From the NCBI RefSeq assembly GCF_034372165.1, contig NZ_CP139698.1:2232001-2296000 (forward strand): DNA of 64,000 nt, given 5' to 3'. Source of the DNA: Christiangramia sp. OXR-203. GTDB lineage: Bacteria > Bacteroidota > Bacteroidia > Flavobacteriales > Flavobacteriaceae. Below the pieces are notes generated by a model that was given only the letters and a program-made list of their open reading frames with translations, had not been told where the DNA came from and did no database searches. This document shows positions 52,831 to 61,332 of the stretch, piece after piece. The position numbers and the translations under genes are program-made. Each line of letters starts with the position of its first letter. Within the stretch, counting starts at the first letter, position 1.

Positions 52831-53399
52831 TGAGAAAATTATTACTCCTTTTATTGCTTGTTAATTATTCAGTTTTCGCTCAATTAAAAATTAAAGATGA
52901 TAAAACTGTATTTTATGAAGAAGTCATTGAAACAGATAAAACTACAAAAGAAGTTCACGACGCCGTAGAAGAATTTTTGGCTACTAATTCTGGCAATTCT
53001 AACTACACTATTAAAATTAATAACGAAGACCAAATCTTATCAAAAGGTCAAATTAGTGTAATTGGGCCAAACAAATTAGAAATTGTGCTAAACACAGAGT
53101 TCAAAGATGGCAGATATAGAATCCTAATGGATCCAATTTCGTGGAATGGTAAAAGTCCATTAACAGAATCAATGAATTTTGATAAAGAGAAAGCTAAAGA
53201 AGATATGAAACAAATGTATATTGATAAAGGAATGGAAAAAACTTACGAAAAAAAGGATAAGAAAGGAGAAATTGATGCTGATATACAAGAGTTCGTCAAG
53301 ATGCAAACTATGCTATATGATAAATCTAAAGAAAAGATTATAAATTTCGCCAATTCCTTGAAAAAATATGTATCCAATAAGGAAAATTCAGAATGGTAA
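52831..53399 (+). CDS. Secreted DUF4468-like protein, cassette 6
   Basis: About 189 residues with a signal peptide (MRKLLLLLLLVNYSVFAQ). The following FYEEVIETDKTTKEVHDAVEEFLATN and later RILMDPISWNG suggest the DUF4468 (TBP-like) fold common in secreted Bacteroidota proteins. The ATG at 52831 is preferred to an upstream in-frame start at 52725, which would add a non-signal tract. Function unknown. Confidence 0.65.
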
Positions 53400-53462
53400 A
53401 AATCGGATTTAAGAAGAATAAATATTCTTAAATTAGATGAAACTCAATATCCATAAATTAAC

Positions 53463-53598
53463 TTGGCACAACATCGGTTCATCGCAAATAGCGGGTATTG
53501 TGCTGAAAATTGTTATTTTAGAGACCATTATAAAAACCACTAAGCCGACAAATCCGCATCCTTACTCCCGCAACTTGCGATAACCGTAACCGTTAGGC
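53463..53598 (+). other. attC-like site 6 (family B)
   Basis: The left box TTGGCACAAC (53463-53472) is the exact inverse of the cassette 6 start GTTGTGCCAA. The right core is GTTAGGC (53592-53598). Arms CGGTTCATCGCAA and TTGCGATAACCG pair with a bulged C. Confidence 0.87.
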
Positions 53599-53613
53599 AA
53601 AATAAAATCAATC

Positions 53614-54429
53614 ATGGAAGAAACTCCTAAATCAGAAAATCATAAAAAAATGAAATGTGGTATTATAATGCCGATAGCTTCTCATTCTGATTATCCAACC
53701 GATCATTGGACCGACGTTTTAGATATACTTATTGAAGCTATAGAAGAGACGGACTTCGAGCCTAGATTGGTAAGTGATGATGTAGCCGTTGGACTAATTC
53801 ATGATAGAATAGTAACAAATATTTACAATGATGAAATTATTGTTTGTGATGTTAGCTCTAAAAACCCGAATGTGATGTTTGAATTGGGATTAAGATTAGC
53901 TTTTGATAAGCCGACTATTATAATTAAAGATGAACTTACTGGTTATTCTTTTGATACTGGAGTTATTGAGCATATAAATTATCCATCTTCACTGCGGTTC
54001 AATGAAATCGTTAAATTTAAAATAGAACTAAAAAAGAGGATTAATGCTACTTATAAAAAATCTCAAGAAGAAAGTGACTATTCTCCATTTCTAAAAAGCT
54101 TCGGAAAAAAAATTGTGCCGGCATCAATTCAGCAAACCGAGATTCCAGAAGGAAAATTTATTTTAGAGCAAATTAATTTAATGAGAAACGATTTGCGATC
54201 TCTGAAAAATAAAGATTCTGCAGTAAAATCTTTTAATAATAATACAAAAAATGAGAGAATGGTTTTGGAGTACTATATAAAAGATCAAATTGCAAAAGGT
54301 AAAATACCGAATGAAAGAGATGCTATAACCTTGAGAAATGCTTTGTTGCATCAAGGTGTAGACTTAGAAGTAGATTTCATAAAGGATTATCTCAGAAATA
54401 TTGATCATTTCTTACCAAAAAAACTATAG
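53614..54429 (+). CDS. TIR/deoxyribosyltransferase-like protein, cassette 7
   Basis: A 271-residue protein. The N-terminal 150 residues form a Rossmann-like domain with CGIIMPIAS (15-23), VGLIHDRIVTNIYNDEIIVCDVS (59-81) and NPNVMFELGLRLAFDKP (84-100), where E90 aligns with the catalytic glutamate of nucleoside deoxyribosyltransferase/TIR-like NAD-cleaving domains. The C-terminal part is helical. Such proteins are frequent in antiphage systems; a defence role is an inference. Confidence 0.7.
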   Translation: MEETPKSENHKKMKCGIIMPIASHSDYPTDHWTDVLDILIEAIEETDFEPRLVSDDVAVGLIHDRIVTNIYNDEIIVCDVSSKNPNVMFELGLRLAFDKPTIIIKDELTGYSFDTGVIEHINYPSSLRFNEIVKFKIELKKRINATYKKSQEESDYSPFLKSFGKKIVPASIQQTEIPEGKFILEQINLMRNDLRSLKNKDSAVKSFNNNTKNERMVLEYYIKDQIAKGKIPNERDAITLRNALLHQGVDLEVDFIKDYLRNIDHFLPKKL

Positions 54430-54442
54430 AAGATTTTACTTA

Positions 54443-54577
54443 GCCTAACAACGGTTACCGCAAATGGCGGGTTTTACAAAAAAGAACTAAATTAGTTTCC
54501 ATAACAAACCAAACCGTAAACCGACAAATCCGCATCCATAATTCCGCGCCACTTGTCGTTAACCGGGACCGTTATAT
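54443..54577 (+). other. attC-like site 7 (family C)
   Basis: The left box GCCTAAC (54443-54449) is the inverse of the cassette 7 start GTTAGGC. The right core is GTTATAT (54571-54577). Arms CGGTTA and TAACCG pair, and the loop holds CCGACAAATCCGCATC. Confidence 0.85.
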
Positions 54578-55275
54578 ACAATGGCTCCAAAACCACCTGA
54601 GTTCAATAACTTAACGTAACAAATCATAACTTACAATTTCCAAAGCTAGATTAAAGTGTAACGTTTCTATAAATAATTAACTAATAGCTTAAAATAAGAT
54701 TTAGAATAAATTCATAGGATACTAAAAATCCAATCACAAACATTAAACTAAAATTATCATGGCTAGAATATTGAAATCAAAAAAAACTCATCTACTTATT
54801 TTTCTATTCACATTCGTAATTGCATTCATAATATTAAGCACTATATTTTCAGATTGGGAACATTTCAAAGCGGGACTTTTTGGATACTAAACTATTCTTA
54901 ATAAATGTGATATACTCCCAAGCTTAATGTTGTAATAGTTAGTTGGAAAAATCCACTTCTTAAATGACAAGTAAAAATGGAGATCCTATAAGCACTCAAG
55001 TATTATAATTGAGTTTTAAATAAAGATTTCTGTGGTTAATTATTGGTTTGATAAGAAGAATAGGACTATATCAACTTCTGATTAATATAGCCGGAACACG
55101 TTTAAAACTTAAAAGAGGTCCAATTTATAACTGTAACTGTCGCCACAGTATATAACAACGGTTAATCGCCAATAGACGGCAGCGTTAGAAAGAAAATAAT
55201 TAAATTGACCAACAAACCAATACTAAGCCGACAACTCCGCGTCCCTTATTCCGCCAACTGGCGATAACCGAGACC
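54571..55275 (+). repeat. Duplicated cassette, copy 2 (cassette 8)
   Basis: 705 bp with no visible difference from 48488-49192, including gene and attC, embedded between different neighbours. The 257 bp from 54891 to 55147 hold no supported gene. The identity implies a recent copying event through the recombination system. Confidence 0.85.
54759..54890 (+). CDS. Small membrane protein, cassette 8 (second copy)
   Basis: Identical to the 43-residue protein at 48676-48807: MARILKSKKTHLLIFLFTF, then one membrane helix and an ending of SDWEHFKAGLFGY. Function unknown. Confidence 0.65.
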   Translation: MARILKSKKTHLLIFLFTFVIAFIILSTIFSDWEHFKAGLFGY

Positions 55276-55282
55276 GTTGTAA
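55148..55282 (+). other. attC-like site 8 (family A)
   Basis: Same sequence as site 1 up to the core. The left box is GTATATAAC (55148-55156) and the right core is GTTGTAA (55276-55282). Confidence 0.88.
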
Positions 55283-55738
55283 AGCAGTATTTAGAATGTG
55301 AAAACAAAAAAAAGAAGGCGAATCTGAATAAAAAAAACCAATCTCCCGCAACTGTTGCGCTGACCTTTTTAAGATTTTAGTAAAAACAAAAACCACTCAA
55401 ACGCAAGGTTTATGGGAAAAGTTTACAAGGTTGAAAAATGGATAAATTGAATGCTCTTAAAATCAGTTTGCGGATTCTTACACTAACTTGAAAAAGAGAA
55501 AAAAAAAATTCAGGTTGTTATTCTGACTTTTACTCAAGAATGAAAAATGGATAAATTGAATGCCTTTAGATCTATAAAACCGATTTTTACTCAGCCGTAA
55601 AAAAAATGCATAAACGATTAAGAAGAAAAGAATTCAAACGGACTCTTACTCAAACGTGAAAAATTGATTTGAAATTTAGAAAAGAAGAAAAACAAAAAAG
55701 CAGACAACAGAACAACATATTCCGAAGTAAATACCGCA
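55276..55738 (+). ncRNA. Non-coding cassette 9 with degenerate tandem repeats
   Basis: The cassette holds no frame longer than about 20 codons on the plus strand. It has a degenerate repeat with a period of 52-59 bp. The core is roughly CGGATTYTTACTCAA followed by TGAAAAA, at about 55471, 55523, 55580 and 55639, with a diverged earlier copy near 55421. The segment GAAAAATGGATAAATTGAATG occurs at about 55432 and 55541. It may encode a repetitive RNA or be a decayed cassette; expression is unknown. Confidence 0.35.
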
Positions 55739-55872
55739 TTACAACATCGTTTAACAGCAAATAGCGGGCATTGTGGTGAAAAGTGCTATTTTAGACATCA
55801 AGTGAAAACCAACTAAGCCGACAAGAACGCGTCCTTACTCCACGCCACTTGCGTTAAACAAGACCGTTATGT
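55739..55872 (+). other. attC-like site 9 (family D)
   Basis: The left box TTACAAC (55739-55745) is the inverse of the cassette 9 start GTTGTAA. The right core is GTTATGT (55866-55872). Arms GTTTAACAGC and GCGTTAAAC pair with a bulged A. Confidence 0.86.
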
Positions 55873-55891
55873 GTAAGCTTTAAACAAACCT

Positions 55892-57043
55892 ATGATTAAA
55901 AAAATATCTCTTATCGTTTTAATTTCATGTATTTCATGGACTTACGCTCAAGAAATTAAATTTAAAACATCTGAAAAAGGAATAAATATCGGCCATATCG
56001 ATACAATTTATTCTAAGATTTTAAATGAGGAAAGAGAAATTCTCATTTACCTCCCAGAAAGTATAAAATATGATGACTATAAAAGAGAAAAATATCCTGT
56101 AATATATCTTCTAGATGGTAGATATAATTTTCTTCAATTGGTAGCTTTGGAAAGACAGTATGCCGAAAAAAATGACACTAAAATTCTGCCAGAAATGATA
56201 ATTGTTGGTATTTCAAATGAAAACCAAAATAAAAGACAATTAGATTATTCCCCAACTATTTCAGGAAATCCTGAAAGCTACGGCAGAGGCGATCAATTTT
56301 TAGGTTTTATAAATGAGGAATTATTTAAGTACATAGAAAATCGATATCCAGCATCAGATCAAAATAGAACTATTATCGGACATTCTTTTGGAGGAGTTGC
56401 GGTATTGAATGCACTATCAAGACATTCAGATTTGTTTGAAAATTATTTGTTGATTGATGCAAGTTTTTGGTTTGAGAATGAACTATTTCTAAATGATTCA
56501 GAGTATGGTCTAAAGAATAAAAATCTGACTAATAAAAACCTGTTCATAGGTATTGCCAATACTTCTCAATATGGTAGCACTCTTGAAACGATTCAGAAAG
56601 ACACCCTTAGTGTGAATAAGTATGTTCGTCATTCCTTAGAATTAAAAGATCAATTGAATACATCTTCCACTGGACCAAATTTAAAATGGAAATATTATGA
56701 AAATGATAGCCATGGAAGCACTGTTTTTCCAGCACAATTAGATGCCTTAAGATTTTTTTACTCTTGGTTTGAATTTAAAGAAGAAAGAAAATATCAAGGG
56801 AAATACGAACTTCCAACAAGCGAAGAAGAATCATTTTCTCGATTGACTGAAAAACATTTTAAAATGGTTTCAGATGAATTAGGTTATAATTTCTATCCAA
56901 CTGTTCCTTGGCTAATCAATAATTCTGACATGCTTTTAAATTATCATAAACTTCCTAATCAGGCGAAAGAATTACTTTATCTATCAAAAAAATATTATCC
57001 GAAAAACGAACAAATTGAAAAAAAATTACAACAAATAAACTAG
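55892..57043 (+). CDS. Secreted esterase-like alpha/beta hydrolase, cassette 10
   Basis: A 383-residue protein with a signal peptide (1-20, ending TYAQ). It belongs to the esterase D-like alpha/beta hydrolases: REILIYLPESIKYDD and YPVIYLLDGR near 67-77, the nucleophile elbow GHSFGG (S165), and a C-terminal His in ENDSHGSTVFPAQ. Family members hydrolyse siderophore or acyl esters; substrate here unknown. Start 26 bp after the attC core. Confidence 0.85.
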   Translation: MIKKISLIVLISCISWTYAQEIKFKTSEKGINIGHIDTIYSKILNEEREILIYLPESIKYDDYKREKYPVIYLLDGRYNFLQLVALERQYAEKNDTKILPEMIIVGISNENQNKRQLDYSPTISGNPESYGRGDQFLGFINEELFKYIENRYPASDQNRTIIGHSFGGVAVLNALSRHSDLFENYLLIDASFWFENELFLNDSEYGLKNKNLTNKNLFIGIANTSQYGSTLETIQKDTLSVNKYVRHSLELKDQLNTSSTGPNLKWKYYENDSHGSTVFPAQLDALRFFYSWFEFKEERKYQGKYELPTSEEESFSRLTEKHFKMVSDELGYNFYPTVPWLINNSDMLLNYHKLPNQAKELLYLSKKYYPKNEQIEKKLQQIN

Positions 57044-57055
57044 TTTTGGGTAAAA

Positions 57056-57195
57056 GCCTACACATAACATCGGTTAAGCGCAAATAGCGGGCAGTCCGGT
57101 GAAAAGTGTTATTTTAGTGACCAATTAACAAACAACAAAACCGACAAGTTCGCGTCCCAACCCCACGCCACTTGCCTTAACCAAGACCGTTGTGC
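57056..57195 (+). other. attC-like site 10 (family D)
   Basis: The left box GCCTACACATAAC (57056-57068) matches the inverse of the cassette 10 start GTTATGTGTAAGC at 12 of 13 bases. The right core is GTTGTGC (57189-57195). Arms GGTTAAG and CTTAACC pair. Confidence 0.86.
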
Positions 57196-57214
57196 TTAAT
57201 ACAAAAGAAAATTA

Positions 57215-58015
57215 ATGTCGGAAGAAAGAATCTTTACTCAAAAAGAAATTTATGAAATCAGACAAATTGCATCTGAACTAAATTTTCCAATGAAATTAAC
57301 AATTGACAAAGGATTTAGGGAAATTGGTTTTGATTATTTTGAATCCACTTACTTTAATTCAATTTTAAAAAAAAATGATAAAGGATATCAGATGAATTTC
57401 GTTTCATCTCAAGGAAAAAATTCTTTTTATGAAAATAAAGACTGGTTTCAATTTAAAAACATGATATTAAAATGGGTTGAGGCTTTAAAAAGAGAAAACC
57501 CCTTTTATTTAAACAAAAGAGAAAATATTGATAAACTCAGTCCTAGATTTTACAAATTACTTCAAGAAACAATAATGATAAACAATCTCGGATTTGATGA
57601 GAGTTCTGGAATGTTAATGAGAAAAAATTTAGAAATTATAGTTAAAGATTATCTGCTAGTTGTTCTTCCTGAAAAATTTGCTGTATCAATTAATAAAAAA
57701 ACTATTGGTAGAATTGTACATGATTTCTATGAAATAAATGAAATGGAATTGATTCCAAAAAAATCTGAAAAATTGGAATGTATTCAAAAAGAACTAATCG
57801 AATTGAAATCTTTTTTTAAAATAATTAGCAACACTTTTAAAATTGGTAATGATTTCGCACATTATGAAAGAAAACTCAAAAATTTTACATCAAACAATAT
57901 GTTAGAAAATTTGAATAAAATCGTAGAGTATGTTAGTCATCATTTGGAAGAAAGAGAAATTAAGAACAAAAGGATTAAATTAAACAATGACTTTGAGTCT
58001 GATACATTAATCTAA
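57215..58015 (+). CDS. DUF4145-like protein of unknown function, cassette 11
   Basis: A 266-residue soluble protein. SPRFYKLLQETIMINNLGF and GMLMRKNLEIIVKDYLL, followed by GNDFAHYERK near 218, resemble DUF4145 proteins, which have a helical domain with a conserved G-N-x-x-A-H motif related to HEPN folds. DUF4145 is common near restriction or defence genes. Start 26 bp after the core. Assignment tentative. Confidence 0.6.
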   Translation: MSEERIFTQKEIYEIRQIASELNFPMKLTIDKGFREIGFDYFESTYFNSILKKNDKGYQMNFVSSQGKNSFYENKDWFQFKNMILKWVEALKRENPFYLNKRENIDKLSPRFYKLLQETIMINNLGFDESSGMLMRKNLEIIVKDYLLVVLPEKFAVSINKKTIGRIVHDFYEINEMELIPKKSEKLECIQKELIELKSFFKIISNTFKIGNDFAHYERKLKNFTSNNMLENLNKIVEYVSHHLEEREIKNKRIKLNNDFESDTLI

Positions 58016-58024
58016 CAATTGTAC

Positions 58025-58161
58025 TAAGCACAACATCGTATAACAGCAAATAGCGGGCATTGTGCTGAAAAGTGTTATTTTAGTGACCAAGTAAAAAACA
58101 ACAAAACCGACAAGAACGCGTCCCTACTCCACGCCACTTGCGTTATACAAGACCGTTATAT
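58025..58161 (+). other. attC-like site 11 (family D)
   Basis: The left box TAAGCACAAC (58025-58034) is the exact inverse of the cassette 11 start GTTGTGCTTA. The right core is GTTATAT (58155-58161). Arms GTATAACAGC and GCGTTATAC pair with a bulged A. Confidence 0.86.
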
Positions 58162-58250
58162 GGCATTTTTACAGACAGTTTGTCACTATAAATTTAATGG
58201 TAAGAAAATTGTAACTTGCTGACCAGTTCATTGATATAAAGATATTGGAT

Positions 58251-58366
58251 TTAGACTTTAGGTTCACTCATAAATCTATCGTCAGGATTGCCCTAGAACA
58301 TCTATGGAGAATATTTGTCCGAACTATTTTCATCGGGCTGTATTTCACATTAAGTTGTTCTGTGTC
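58251..58366 (+). repeat. 116-bp direct repeat, copy 1, in the leader of the RT cassette
   Basis: This sequence recurs at 58623-58738 with a single A-to-T difference near its 22nd base. The repeats flank a 256-bp spacer. The frame running through the copy (DFRFTHKSIVRIALEHLW) is cut by a stop in the second copy, so it is unlikely to be a gene. Confidence 0.8.
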
Positions 58367-58622
58367 GATTCCGTTTGATGCCGTTGTGTATGACAGCACA
58401 ATGCCTTTGGAAACAATGGTATCAAGCTCTTTTCAGAGTAGGAAGGACGGGGCGCCAGCATTTTCTGCAAAAAATGCAAAAAAGTTGCAAAAGTCAGAAA
58501 AAACCTTAAATTTGAATGAAATGGGTACAAACAGAAACTTCAATTTAGGCTGCAGTGCTAAATCCACTTCCGCCGTCCAAAACGCCGATGAGATTTCACT
58601 TGATTTTCAAATCAAGATTGCG
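58367..58622 (+). other. Structured non-coding spacer between the two leader repeats
   Basis: It holds a hairpin CTTGATTTTCAAATCAAG (58599-58616; 8-bp stem) and TATGACAGCAC near 58387, whose inverse GTGCTGTCATA lies just after repeat 2 at about 58750-58760. The inverted pair could fold the region between them into one structured RNA before the reverse transcriptase. No gene is supported here. Confidence 0.45.
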
Positions 58623-58738
58623 TTAGACTTTAGGTTCACTCATTAATCTATCGTCAGGATTGCCCTAGAACATCTATGGAGAATATTTGTCCGAACTATT
58701 TTCATCGGGCTGTATTTCACATTAAGTTGTTCTGTGTC
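58623..58738 (+). repeat. 116-bp direct repeat, copy 2, before the reverse transcriptase
   Basis: Second copy of the repeat at 58251-58366, differing at one base, ending 65 bp before the reverse transcriptase ATG. Confidence 0.8.
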
Positions 58739-58803
58739 TACATTGTAAGGTGCTGTCATACGGACATAATGTCTTCCATAAGGCCTTTGCAACACAAGAA
58801 TTA

Positions 58804-60075
58804 ATGGCAAAAACATTACTAGAAAAAATTTCCTCCCAAGAGAATTTACTAAATGCTTGGGGAAAACTTAACAAGACTAATAAATCTTCACACGGATTAG
58901 ATAAAATTTCCATTGAAGAATTTGGGGATAATATTGATGATAAAATACTATCAATATCCAACAAACTTCAGTCCGGCACTTATCAATTTTCCCAAAACAG
59001 AGCAGTTTTAATTCCAAAAGATAATGGAAAGTTTAGACCACTTCAAGTTCCAAATATTTCAGACCGATTGGTTCTAAAAGCTATTGCCATTGAGCTGGAA
59101 GATCAATTTAAATCAGTAATTAAAAAAAGTGATGGAGTAAGTTTTGCTTATCAAAAGAAGTTAGGAGTTAAAGATGCTATTGATAAGATTAAAGAATTAT
59201 ATGACAAAGGTAACCATTTTGTATTGGAAGCTGATTTAGTGAACTTTTTCGGTACCGTAGACAAAGACGAACTCTTAAATAAGCAAATATTCCCCAAACT
59301 TAAAGATGACAGTTTAAACAATCTCATTACATCTGCTTTAAACCAAAAAATTGGTGGTTTAGATAAAATTAAAACGAAGGATAGGAAATATTTTAAAGGT
59401 TTAAACAATGGAATACCTCAAGGTAATCCATTATCTCCGTTATTATCCAACATTTACCTCTCCCCGTTTGATATTTTTCTTAAGAGTAATAATTATAACC
59501 TGGTCCGCTATGCAGATGATTTTGTAATTCTATGCGAGAGCGAAGAATTATGTAGAAAGGCTTACGAAGACAGTAAAAAAATGCTAAATAAGTTGAATTT
59601 GGAAATCCACCCTTTAGAAGAAAAAGGGAAAACAAACATTATCAATATTAACAAAGAACCTTTCGATTTTCTTTCAATCACCTTCAATGGAAGTAAATTT
59701 TACCCATCAGAAAAAAACGTTTCTAGATTTAAAAGTAAAATAAGAGATATTTGTAATGGAACTGTAGACTACAATGTTCTAACTCTACTCAAGAAAATTT
59801 CGAATGTTTATGAAGGATGGATATCTGCCTTCTACTATACAGAAATTGAGAGGTATTCAGAAGAAATAGACTACTATATTAATCGACAATTATTCTTAGT
59901 TTTAAGTAAGTATGACTGGAAATTTACTCCAAAAACTAAAGGGAAATTACCAAGAGAATACAAACAAAAGGGTGAAAGCGCAGATTGCCTTTCAAAAAAA
60001 CAAAGATCAAAATCTGGTATTCCTCTTTGCGAAGAACTTCTTAAAATTAAACGGAGTAGTAAAAACGCCACATAA
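58804..60075 (+). CDS. Stand-alone reverse transcriptase, cassette 12
   Basis: A 423-residue reverse transcriptase of group II intron-like type. Finger motif RAVLIPKDNGKFRPLQVP (67-84), catalytic D144 in LEADLVNFF, IPQGNPLSP (204-212) and YADD (236-239, D238-D239). A thumb-like helical region follows from about 290 and the tail is basic. There is no HNH or maturase endonuclease end, and no retron-type NAxxH motif. I prefer ATG 58804 over GTG 58750. Its stop TAA lies inside the left box of attC 12. Confidence 0.85.
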   Translation: MAKTLLEKISSQENLLNAWGKLNKTNKSSHGLDKISIEEFGDNIDDKILSISNKLQSGTYQFSQNRAVLIPKDNGKFRPLQVPNISDRLVLKAIAIELEDQFKSVIKKSDGVSFAYQKKLGVKDAIDKIKELYDKGNHFVLEADLVNFFGTVDKDELLNKQIFPKLKDDSLNNLITSALNQKIGGLDKIKTKDRKYFKGLNNGIPQGNPLSPLLSNIYLSPFDIFLKSNNYNLVRYADDFVILCESEELCRKAYEDSKKMLNKLNLEIHPLEEKGKTNIININKEPFDFLSITFNGSKFYPSEKNVSRFKSKIRDICNGTVDYNVLTLLKKISNVYEGWISAFYYTEIERYSEEIDYYINRQLFLVLSKYDWKFTPKTKGKLPREYKQKGESADCLSKKQRSKSGIPLCEELLKIKRSSKNAT

Positions 60076-60202
60076 CAACGGTTCATCGCCAATAAGCGGC
60101 ACCGTTAGAATGAAAATAATTAACTTGACCAACAAACCAATACTAAACCGACAAATCCGCGTCACCTACTCCGCCAACTGGCGATAACCGAGACCGTTAG
60201 CA
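60067..60202 (+). other. attC-like site 12 (family A)
   Basis: The left box GCCACATAAC (60067-60076) matches the inverse of the cassette 12 start GTTATATGGC at 9 of 10 bases. The right core is GTTAGCA (60196-60202). Arms CGGTTCATCGCC and GGCGATAACCG pair with a bulged C. Confidence 0.87.
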
Positions 60203-60217
60203 AACATTTTTAAGCGA

Positions 60218-61282
60218 ATGAAGTACATCAAAATTATTCTGATTCCCATAATTTTTGCAATTGGTATAAGATTAATATTCGGAGCAGATATATTCGACGA
60301 TTTTATATCAGTAATGTCGTGGACATTTTTTATTACAACACCAGCTGGAATTGGTGCTTTAATGATCTATTTCAGTCCTGCTGAGAAAGTGGAATCTTTA
60401 AAATATAGAATTTTCTATCCTTGGATTCCAGTCTTTTTAGTATTAGCTATTACCATGGTATTAATGATAGAAGGTTGGGCTTGTTGGCTGATGATTCTTC
60501 CCTTATTCCTAATTTTTGCTTCAATAGGTGGACTTACTGCTGGATATTTCAAATTAAAAAATAGAAAATCAGAAAATTTAAACATATCTATATTAGTACT
60601 TTTGCCATTTTTAATTGGACCAATTGAGCACTCAATTAATACCAACAAACAAGTATTTAGAACATATACATCAATTGTTATCAATGGTGAGAAGGAAACT
60701 ATATGGAATAACGTAACTAACGTTAGAGCTATTTCAAATTCAGAAGACAATTCTCAGTTGACTAAAATATTAGGTTTTCCAAGACCTGTGGAAGCTACAT
60801 TAGACAAAAATGAAATTGGAGGATATCGAGAAGCTAAATTTGAAAAAGGACTAATATTTCATGAAACAGTAACCGAATATAAGTATCTGGAATTCATGAA
60901 ATTTAAAATAAAAGCAAACACTTATGAAATTCCTTCAACAACATTAGATCGACACATATTAATTGGTGGTCAATATTTCGACATGCTAGATGGAACTTAT
61001 GAATTAAAAAAAATAGATTCAGATAAATATAAATTGATCCTCTATTCAAATTTTTCTTTAAATACAACTTTTAACTTTTATGCAGGAATATGGGGGAAAT
61101 TTATAATGAAGGATATTCAAAATAATATTCTAGAAATCATTAAAGAAAGGAGTGAAAAAACGTTTGCTAACAACGGTTCATCGCCAATAAGCGGCAGCGT
61201 TAGAAAGAAAATAATTAACTTGACCAACAAACCAATATTAAGCCGACAATTCCGCGTCGCTTACTCCGCCAACTGGCGATAA
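60218..61282 (+). CDS. Membrane protein with C-terminal SRPBCC-like domain, cassette 13
   Basis: A 354-residue protein. The N-terminal 150 residues have four membrane helices, followed by a domain of about 165 residues that reads like an SRPBCC/START-type ligand-binding fold (INGEKETIWNNVTNVR, FHETVTEYKYLEFMKFKI, FYAGIWGKFIMKDIQNNI). It has no stop before the attC: the last 40 or so residues, from ANNGSSPISGSVRKKI to YSANWR, are encoded by the attC itself. Function unknown. Confidence 0.65.
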   Translation: MKYIKIILIPIIFAIGIRLIFGADIFDDFISVMSWTFFITTPAGIGALMIYFSPAEKVESLKYRIFYPWIPVFLVLAITMVLMIEGWACWLMILPLFLIFASIGGLTAGYFKLKNRKSENLNISILVLLPFLIGPIEHSINTNKQVFRTYTSIVINGEKETIWNNVTNVRAISNSEDNSQLTKILGFPRPVEATLDKNEIGGYREAKFEKGLIFHETVTEYKYLEFMKFKIKANTYEIPSTTLDRHILIGGQYFDMLDGTYELKKIDSDKYKLILYSNFSLNTTFNFYAGIWGKFIMKDIQNNILEIIKERSEKTFANNGSSPISGSVRKKIINLTNKPILSRQFRVAYSANWR

Positions 61283-61297
61283 CCGGGACCGTTGTAA
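61162..61297 (+). other. attC-like site 13 (family A)
   Basis: The left box GTTTGCTAAC (61162-61171) is the exact inverse of the cassette 13 start GTTAGCAAAC. The right core is GTTGTAA (61291-61297). Arms CGGTTCATCGCC and GGCGATAACCG pair with a bulged C. The site is fully open in the frame of the cassette 13 gene. Confidence 0.88.
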
Positions 61298-61332
61298 AAA
61301 ATTTTTAACCAAAAAAAATAACTTTAAAATCT

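Noticed and set aside
55440-55595. Two 17-codon frames beginning MDKLNA in cassette 9
   Set aside because: Their similarity follows from the repeated DNA; there is no other evidence of translation.
58245-58646. Open reading frame of 133 codons across the first leader repeat
   Set aside because: It runs through a repeat whose second copy is interrupted by a stop, shows no family pattern, and is better explained as non-coding leader.
58251-58738. Diversity-generating retroelement template/variable repeats
   Set aside because: The two 116-bp repeats differ at only one base, neither lies at the 3' end of a plausible target gene, and the RT lacks the DGR-type motif.
59912-60187. Second frame overlapping the end of the RT gene
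   Set aside because: It is a shadow of the RT gene that stays open through attC 12; useful only as a sign that family A sites are open in that frame.
58155-60202. Group II intron inserted in an attC site
   Set aside because: The RT is group II-like, but I see no domain V-like hairpin after it, no intron boundaries, and the attC sites on both sides are intact. The gene is in the same direction as other cassettes.
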